Source: Oncomelania hupensis
Lineage: Eukaryota > Mollusca > Gastropoda > Littorinimorpha > Pomatiopsidae
DNA: 64,000 bases
Reading direction: 5' to 3'
NCBI GenBank assembly: GCA_036898135.1
Contig: CM072515.1
Span: 19,279,437 to 19,343,436 of the forward strand
The notes beneath the pieces are model-generated. The model saw only the letters and a list, made by a program, of their open reading frames with translations, did no database searches and was not told where the DNA came from. Below are positions 56,207 through 64,000 of this stretch, piece after piece (positions within the stretch are counted from its first letter, which is position 1; each line of letters starts with the position of its first letter). Both the position numbers and the translations under genes were made by a program.

Positions 56207-56568
56207 TTTCCTATGCCGAAGGTCGCGGGTTCGATTCCCGCAAGGGGCGAACGTATGTGACTTAGGTATGAGACTATTGAGGTCACCGAGGGTTTTCTCC
56301 GGGCACTCCGGTTTCCTCCCTCCCTTCAATAATGGTACAGGACTCAGTCAATATAAAAATTTCAAAAATAAAAATTCGATTTTCTTTCCGTCTTCTAATA
56401 GCGATCTCCCTGCCTTTACACCACCTGTTTGAGTGGTGGATGTGTGTTTGGTGTGTGTGAGGGTGGATGAGACAGGTGAGCGTGTATGTTGGTATAGATC
56501 GCCGCGCTTTGAGCCTGAATGATTTGGGGTAAGGCGCGTATAGCATCCTGTATTATTATTATTATTAT
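56207..56568 (+). repeat. tRNA-Arg-derived SINE, copy 2, 5'-truncated
   Basis: Starts inside the anticodon arm (cctatgccgaaggtcgcggg) and has the B box ggttcgattcc. The body includes 'gggttttctccgggcactcc' and 'gtgtatgttggtatagatcg', and an (ATT)n tail ends it at 56570. The 70-bp domain around 56270-56340 is missing from copy 1. Confidence 0.85.
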
Positions 56569-56987
56569 TACAGTTGTCTGTCCCGATAATTTCTGATTCT
56601 CTCACTTACATTTACAATCTCTGCTTCAGAAAAACTAATTTTCCAATTGCCTTAAAACAGCCTGCAGTTATTCCTTTGTTCAAATCGGGTGATAGAAAAG
56701 TCCCCTCAAATTACAGACCAATCTCTATGTTGTCTGTTATATCAAAATCACTTTAGAAACATATAAACTACCACCTCTTAGCACATTTAAACTATTATTA
56801 ATTACTTCACCCTAACCAATCTGGATTCAGGGCTCATCACTCAGTAGTGCCGTTTTTGTAGAATTTGCCCAAGCATTTGACGTCATCGACCACTCCCTGC
56901 TTCTAAAACATAAGTCTCACTCTATGGACTCGGGATTGATTTGGTTCAACTTATAAGTTCTTTTCTCCAAGACAGGCATCAAACTGC

Positions 56988-57324
<337 letters not shown>

Positions 57325-57566
57325 ACATATACATATGTTGCATTGTGTTGTATTATGTTGTTGTTTCGTGCGTGTGTATGTACATATACGATCTTCCCCT
57401 TCATATTAAGAATTCATGTGAACTTTGTGCATATGACACTACAAAACATTCTAGCAGCATCAATTTAAGAATCACTGCAGGAAAGTTTAAACCCGTTGAC
57501 TGAATGGACTGAGCTAAATCATATGTCAATTAACCCCCCCACCCCATACCTCTACCCCCCAAAACA

Positions 57567-57596
57567 AACAAACAAACAAACAAACAAACAAACAAG
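57567..57596. repeat. (CAAA)n microsatellite
   Basis: About 7 units. Confidence 0.9.
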
Positions 57597-58270
57597 TCAA
57601 AGAAACAAATGCATGATGAAAGCAACTAGACAAAAACGGCAGAATATAACCTCAAAATTTGGGGTTTTAACGGTTAGTAATAACATTATTGAAATAGTCA
57701 GCCATAACAAAGTTTTGGGAGTCGACACTGATAACAACCTGTCTTAGTCAAATCACATTGAACTACTTTCCAAAACAGTGTCCAAGAAGTATATCTTCTA
57801 ACTAGCATCAAGTACTTCCTAAATTGTGATGCCCAGGAAGTTATTCTTCAATGCACATATTCGATCAGCCATTGATTACACATATATATTTTATGGGATT
57901 CAGCCAGTGATAATACAATTAAACCACTTATTAGATTACACAAACGTGCTCTTAAAGTAGTCATATTAAAGAAGGCAACCCTTTTTGAGTTTTAGTACAT
58001 TACCTTAGGGATTCTTCTTCTAAAAAGCAAGGTTGGCATTTAATAAGGGTTTACTTATGTACACAATTGTCACTGGATATGTACCAGAAACCGTATGCTC
58101 AAAAATAACTTTGAAAATTTCACGCCAAGTCATGAGATTGAACACTCCTCTTCCTCGGATTGATCTCTTTAATTTATTCAGGTAGCAATCCCTGGAACTT
58201 TCTCCCAAACATCCTGAGACAAACTACCAAATTGAATACTTTCAAGAGCAAATAGGCTTGCATTTTATGG

Positions 58271-61200
58271 TCAAAATAAACATTGCTTTCATTGTATATG
58301 TAAGAAAAATGAGATTTATTTTTCTTTCTACAAACTCACTTATTTACTTTGCTACTGATGATCCTATGCATATGGTTTCGTTTAATTATTTTTAAAATAA
58401 TACATACCTTCTAGTTAATGTGTATAATGTCATATAAGCTTTGTCGCTTACAAACTAATATATCTTTTAAATGTTATAAATGTTAAATATAAATATAAAA
58501 TTAATGTGCAACTCCACTCCCTGTCCCTTGCAATGGCTTGTCATGTATATACTTGGGTTTCTACTTCAGTTTATCTGAAAACATGTAATCGTTTTAATGT
58601 TGTTGTGGTTATTTTTTTGTAGTTTCAGTAGACTAGTCTTCGTCTGCTTCATCTTCAACTTTTCCTCACCCTTCTCCCCTTCTTATTTCTTCTTCTTATT
58701 TCTCTTCTTCTTCCTCTTTTTCTTCTTCTTCTGAATCCAGCGACGACTGCGGTGTGCTAGTTGATGCCTATCAGTCGGACCATATTTTATTTCGAGAAAG
58801 TGGTAGCAAGGCTTGGGAGGTACTAGAGGGGACCGCGGGATTGGGGGACCGTTTCGGAGACAAGTTAGTTTTCTTTCGTGGTCTGATATGATCGCCAGGA
58901 CCGCCTAGATAGTCCTACCGGACTGAGAGAGACTACTCTATAGCAGTAGTCATTGAGACACGGTATCCGGTGACTCTCCTACGCCTTAGTTCTTCCAGAG
59001 GTTGGATAAAATGAAAACTACTCAAAAGAAAACAAGTCGGGGGACGGGAGTTATGAGTCTGTATCGTCCAGCGTCTTGTGCCGTTGTTAAGCTGGAAAAT
59101 GCGCTACGTAAGAAAGATTAATTACATAAATTAGTCAAATAAATACTAAATAAAAATAACTAAAGAAATATAAACCATAAACCAATGAAGCTTTGATTTT
59201 TTAACATTCTAGTCATCCTTGCTTATGGAATCGGGTGGCTTCCTCGGCAAAACACAGCTGCCCTAAGGCAGTCACAGAGAAACAAGGAAGACCCCACAAT
59301 CCATGTTAATCTGAATATTCTAAACATAATCCAGGAAAAGGGGTTTGATTTTGTTGCCCACATCACTAGATATTTTTCAGCATGAAAGAGTCCGGTATGT
59401 ATTCAGATAAGAATGAAGTCTGTTAAATTAACGTTAGGGTTTCAAACACTAGTCCTAACAATAAAAACCAATGATTTGATTTAGAATTAAGATTAGGGTT
59501 AGGGTAAGCTTTTGCAAACCCTAAACCCTTACTCTAACACGAAAACAAATGTAATACTGTTAGCCATTCTGTTTGTCTACCAACGTATTCTGCCTGTTTT
59601 TTTTATACATGTGAGCAGCAGAAAGAGTTTAGCAAAGTCAACGTGAAGAAATCGTGGTCCTCACTCCATGGAGAACAGGTTCGCAGAGACACTTGCTATG
59701 ATTCGCGAATCCAAAATGCTTATAAGAAAATCGATCAATCATAGAGCCAAACCACCACCCCCGTCCTAGCCAAACCACCTCCCCGCTCCCCACCCTTACC
59801 TTGGTTAAGACGTCATACTTTCGAAATATCATCATCATAACTTGAACGGGCAAAGGGTATAAAGAATGTTGTTTGTGGGTGTGCGTGCGTGCCTGAATGC
59901 GTGCGTGTGCGTGCGTGCGTCTGTTTGTGTGCGCGCGCGTATGCGTGACAATGAGTTTACTTGGGAAAACTGCATCGCTGTAACATTAAAACATGTTATA
60001 ACGATAACGGCGATGATTCTTACTATGCTGATGATCAAAAAGAGGAAGAGGACAACGAAGAAGACGAAGAAAAGGGCAGTGACGATGACTATGATGGTTA
60101 CAACGATCTTGCAGCAGCTGCTGCTACTGCTGAAAGAAACGATTGCGACAAACGACAATGATGATAAAGAAGAGGTCGACGACAATGGCCAACTTCACAT
60201 CCGGTAATTTACATAAAACCTAGAACTGATATAGTCTTCGAGTTATCATACAATACTGACCCACCTAACAAATTACATGGTAGAGAAAGATCAAGCACAA
60301 ACCTTTTGTTCAATCAACACGAAGTCGTAAGGCCCGACATCCACGTTGTTACATGTTTTGCTTCTGACTAGTTTGGTGATGGAGAACTCGGGTTTTGTTT
60401 CAAGTAAATGGACCACCAAGCTATTCTCGCGCACCGTTGTTTTATTGTTTCTTTTGTTGTTGACGGGTTATTGTAACTGTTGTTGTTATTGTTGTTTAAT
60501 ATTAAATATTGAAGAGATTGATAATCGTGGCATCCCGCCTCTGTTCGCTATTGAGAACCTTTCAACGACTGGTCACTGACAAAAGAGCCGTCGCCAAAAA
60601 AACCTTGTACGTGACAGTTTTTTTTAGCTAGTCTTTACAGACACACCGTCTACCAAATTCTCAAAGAAAGGAAGAGAAAGAACATGGTCTCGTCCCGACC
60701 CCCAAGGGGGAAGTTAACCCTAGCAGCTCGGATCTGCATTGCTGTAAGAGAAAGAAATGGTTGTCTTGAATCTAAAGCCTGAAGAAAGAAGTAGTTCTCT
60801 CGAGTCTAAAGCCGAAGGGCTTATTTGTCTCAATAGTCGGATTTTCTCAGAGAAAGCTGGAGGCGATTCTTATTTAACAAGCTGTCTTTTCCCTTCATGC
60901 TCTGGGTTCTAGGGTCAAGGTGATTGAGTCGAGTAGATTTGAGGGTGATACCATTGAGGACAAAGGCCTACTTTAAAGCCGCCGTGATTCGCCTTAAAAG
61001 ACACTAAGCTCCACTGAAAATGAATAATTCTTTCACTAACTGGATAAAAAAAGAGAATGCACAGATACTATTCCCAGACAAATTGAAAATAATTTTCCCC
61101 CTATCTGGCGTGACAAGAAAGAATTCAAAAACATTATCCACGACAACTAATTGTTAGGTATTATTAATTGCATAATTATTCCGGGACTAAATTCAAACAA

Positions 61201-62299
61201 ATTCTGAGATCATTGCCAGGGTATGATTAATCAAACGACGTCTATTATTTTATAATATAAATGTACATGTCTGTGAGGGGAGTTGCGAGTGTGGTGTATA
61301 TGGCGTACGACAGTGGTTATGCGCTCATAAAGCATTTTTACATTATATACCTTATGTACATGTCTATATCTTTTTTTGAGCAATGTTTAATGCCTGTCCC
61401 AATACCTTGCAAAATGTAATAAAGATTGTTGAATTGGACTGAATTAAATTGAATTATTCTACCCTTAATAATAATTTTTTTAACGCCCACTGCAAAACTG
61501 CTAAATGTTGACAAAAATTGCATTTTTAAGCATAGATGTTTTTTTTAGCAAACCTGCTTGACTGGCTGGACATTTGTCGTAACGCAGATAAATAATTATT
61601 GTCGTAAATCCCATGAGACTACAAACCTACCCTAACAAGTATTTTATTTTTTAAAACTATATTCGTTTTATACAGCTTTTTTCATAGCTTAGTGAACACA
61701 ACGGTTGATACAAAACTCAAGCAGACCTCCATACTGCTTTAGGCGTTCTTTACTGGCCTAGGTTTGTCAGGGTATAAAGGGTAGAAAAGGCACACGTCGT
61801 TTGCCTTGTTTACGAGAGGGTTTCTGCATGGATTGAAATGCAGTCATCCTCAAAACGGAAGAGGAAGCGATGGCCAAATCACGGGCAAATACTAAGGCGA
61901 TACATACTTCCTTCTCGAGGAGAAAACCATCCAATCCCACACAAGACTATCGAATGATGGATAGTTTCACTTACAAAAAAGACGTTTCTTTTCTGACGAA
62001 GCTATTTATTCTTCCCCTATCCGTTATTTCATCTCCAGAGAAACCAATTTCACTTTGGAAAATTAATAACAACTGATCGCTGATCGCAAGACTTAAAGAA
62101 AAAGTGACTCGGATCACAGCCCAAGGAAATAGCGGAGAGACTCTAGAGATCGACATCTTAAGACAAACGAGAATACATCTTTAGCGAAGCCCTGAAGGAG
62201 CTGTTGTACTGACTGCGAACTTGAATTTAAACAGCAAAATATTGTTATTGGGTGCTATGACCCTAAGAAAAAAGAAATATATACATGTAGTTATTGTTA
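58271..62299. other. Intergenic DNA, no gene supported
   Basis: About 4 kb. Contains a CTT-rich tract (58680-58735), telomere-like hexamers (59490-59535), a GT/GC-rich tract (59875-59945) and an acidic, repeat-driven frame (59960-60180). None of the short frames is convincing. Confidence 0.45.
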
Positions 62300-62599
62300 A
62301 AAAAAAAAAAAAAGGTAAAGGTAGTCCCATAGCCTTGTGGCCGTAGGGGAGCGTGATGTTGGAGATCACACTTATCTTGGGCCAGCGTAATGAGGGTGAT
62401 GCCCAACTCTCTCCCTCGCTGCTTTACCTTCCCCACCCTCAAGAGAGTAGGTACTCAATCACAGTTGAGTCAACTGGGGGCGTTGTTGTTTGTCGCTTCA
62501 CACCTTAGCGGTCACCCATCCAAGTGCTAACCGCACCGGACGGTGCTTCACTTTCGACACAGTAGCGAGTGCTCCAACCACTGCACTATCCGACACCCC
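62300..62599 (-). repeat. tRNA/5S-headed SINE, full copy
   Basis: Flanked by agttattgtta at 62289-62299 and 62600-62610. The minus strand reads ggtgtcggatagtgcagtgg (A box) and then ggttagcacttggatgggtg (5S-like), and ends in ctacctttacc with a T-run. Uninterrupted counterpart of the copy at 2386-3274. Confidence 0.85.
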
Positions 62600-62610
62600 A
62601 GTTATTGTTA

Positions 62611-63725
62611 GTATTAGTGAATTAGTCAATCGAGCAATATCAAACTCACAGAGCTGCTCAAGGTGCTGACCGCAATTTAGAGAATGAACTAAAACACGCA
62701 CAAGACGCCGATTTTTTGCCTGCATCAAACACGCTGCCGAACTGCCGCCCAGAACAACTGAGCCACTTTGTTCGATTGTGTATTTGTATGTTTGTGTGTG
62801 TTCTGTGTTTGTGTTATCAAACTAAAAAATACATTGGAGACTGCAACATGCATTTATGACCAGATGACCGGCTTCCTTAAAGTGGCGCTTCAGCGACATG
62901 GAGAAAAGTGAAACATCGTATTAAATGTCATTACAGAAAACAAATGAAACCCTGCAAGAAAAAAAATCTAGTGACCATATAAATTTGAACTTAGATCTAT
63001 TTTCAACGCCAGGCAAAACATTCTACCCTCCAACGGTGAACGCTATGGCAGTGTTCTGAGACTAGGGGGGGGGGTGAAGAGCTGAGGTGGGTGGTGGTGG
63101 GTGGGTAATAACAAGTCAAGTCAAATCAATGATATAAGTTCTCCTAGGCCCGACCTTGAAAGGGCAGACGTATTATCGTTGATGTATGTCCGACCTTAAA
63201 AACTAATAGGACGCCATACATCAGTGTCTCGGTACAAATGGTGCTTGGGGATTTTGTAGCTATTGTAAGTCTAGAGTCTAGTTCTATTCTAAAAGGTAGT
63301 TAGGTAGTGCTGCTGCCCCTGCTGTGAAAAGGACGAACCCACCATTTGTAGAACAAAAGTCTTCAGCTTCCAACAGGTGGATTAGGCTAAGTAATAGGAA
63401 ATAAAAGAAGTAAGTCAGACGGCAATGCCAGACGGTGCAATGAAGCAGAAAAATATTTTAAGACTGACGGCGACGCGCTCCCTCAAGGTCGGCACTAGTT
63501 TCTCGCCTTTGCTGAGTTTCTTCCTGTCCAAAAATAAAATACGAAGAGTAATTATGTGTGGTGATTGTACACTGACATAAGTCTTTTTATTTTTTTAATA
63601 GTCCTGTTCTATGGCATTTCTATAGACCTTAGGAGGTAAATTCCTGTATTTAAAATAAATCATATATTATTAATAACATTCACATTGACGCACTTTTCCT
63701 TTTTAGCAAAATGACGAGCGCTTGC
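62611..63725. other. Intergenic DNA
   Basis: No gene seen. A G-rich stretch (gggggggggtg) occurs near 63066. Confidence 0.5.
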
Positions 63726-63727
63726 TT

Positions 63728-63831
<104 letters not shown>

Positions 63832-63906
63832 GGACTTGCATATGGAAAAAACAATGACCCAGCGGCTAAAATCACTAAAAGCTTAATTGTAGTTCTTTAT
63901 CTCTTC

Positions 63907-63908
63907 AG

Positions 63909-63939
<31 letters not shown>

Positions 63940-63960
63940 CTTCTTCTTCTTCTTCTTCTT

Positions 63961-63991
<31 letters not shown>

Positions 63992-64000
63992 TTCTTCTTC
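63907..64000. repeat. (CTT)n microsatellite at window end
   Basis: About 31 CTT units running to the end of the window. Confidence 0.95.

Larger units (their letters stand above)
54966..56573 (+). mobile_element. 1.6-kb insertion in the CR1-like LINE, ending in a SINE tail
   Basis: LINE codons stop at 54965 and resume at 56574 in the same frame. tacag is found at both sides (54961-54965 and 56569-56573), a candidate short duplication. The left part carries a copper monooxygenase domain, the right part a 5'-truncated tRNA-Arg SINE whose (ATT)n tail abuts the junction. It may be one retrotransposed transcript or successive insertions. Confidence 0.6.

Overview
The window is animal nuclear DNA dominated by transposable elements. 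Spliceosomal introns, several LINE and tRNA-derived SINE families, long GA/CT, TAA and TATC microsatellites and a GACCTT-rich interspersed repeat all point to a metazoan. The repeat style suggests a mollusc, probably a gastropod, but this is inference from texture and no species marker was identified. No prokaryotic gene organisation is present.

The centrepiece is one complete Maverick/Polinton element at 6727-23854 (17,128 bp). It is bounded by a 6-bp target duplication (gacaaa at 6721-6726 and 23855-23860), starts AG and ends CT. Its inverted repeats are identical for the outer 418 bp. From left to right it carries a 106-bp tandem array, a TATA box, a protein-primed family B DNA polymerase gene in three exons (8233-14116), a packaging ATPase, a basic protein, a conserved orphan protein, a retroviral-type integrase with chromodomain, a penton-type minor capsid protein, a glycine-rich minor virion-type protein, a double jelly-roll major capsid protein and an adenovirus-type maturation protease. 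These are followed by a two-helix membrane protein, a PC4-like single-strand DNA-binding protein, a Cys/His-rich small protein and, on the minus strand near the right end, a candidate small spliced gene. Together they cover replication, integration, virion assembly, genome packaging and capsid maturation. Several genes have a TATA box about 50 bp upstream of the ATG, sometimes inside the stop codon of the gene before.

The element looks recent (matching inverted repeats) yet its polymerase gene is broken. An 839-bp hAT-like transposon (10433-11271, 5-bp duplication taacc) sits in the second exon, and a run of six A residues at 9825-9830 joins two reading frames offset by one. The structural genes, ATPase, integrase and protease are intact.

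Left flank (1-6720): a nest of a GACCTT-family repeat, hit by a tRNA/5S SINE, itself hit by a 579-bp retroposon, each with a 12-bp duplication; a LINE remnant; two further copies of the retroposon. Right flank (23855-64000): five 3' fragments of one LINE family with (GGATA)n tails, a hAT remnant with a 6-bp duplication (30801-32042), MITE-like copies, LINE ORF1 remnants, three SINE families and a CR1-like LINE split by a 1.6-kb insert. That insert carries a copper monooxygenase (DBH/MOXD1-like) C-terminal domain and ends in a SINE. Host gene content is thin: only a few splice-bounded candidate exons on the minus strand (25564-33170 and 43387-44616) are seen.
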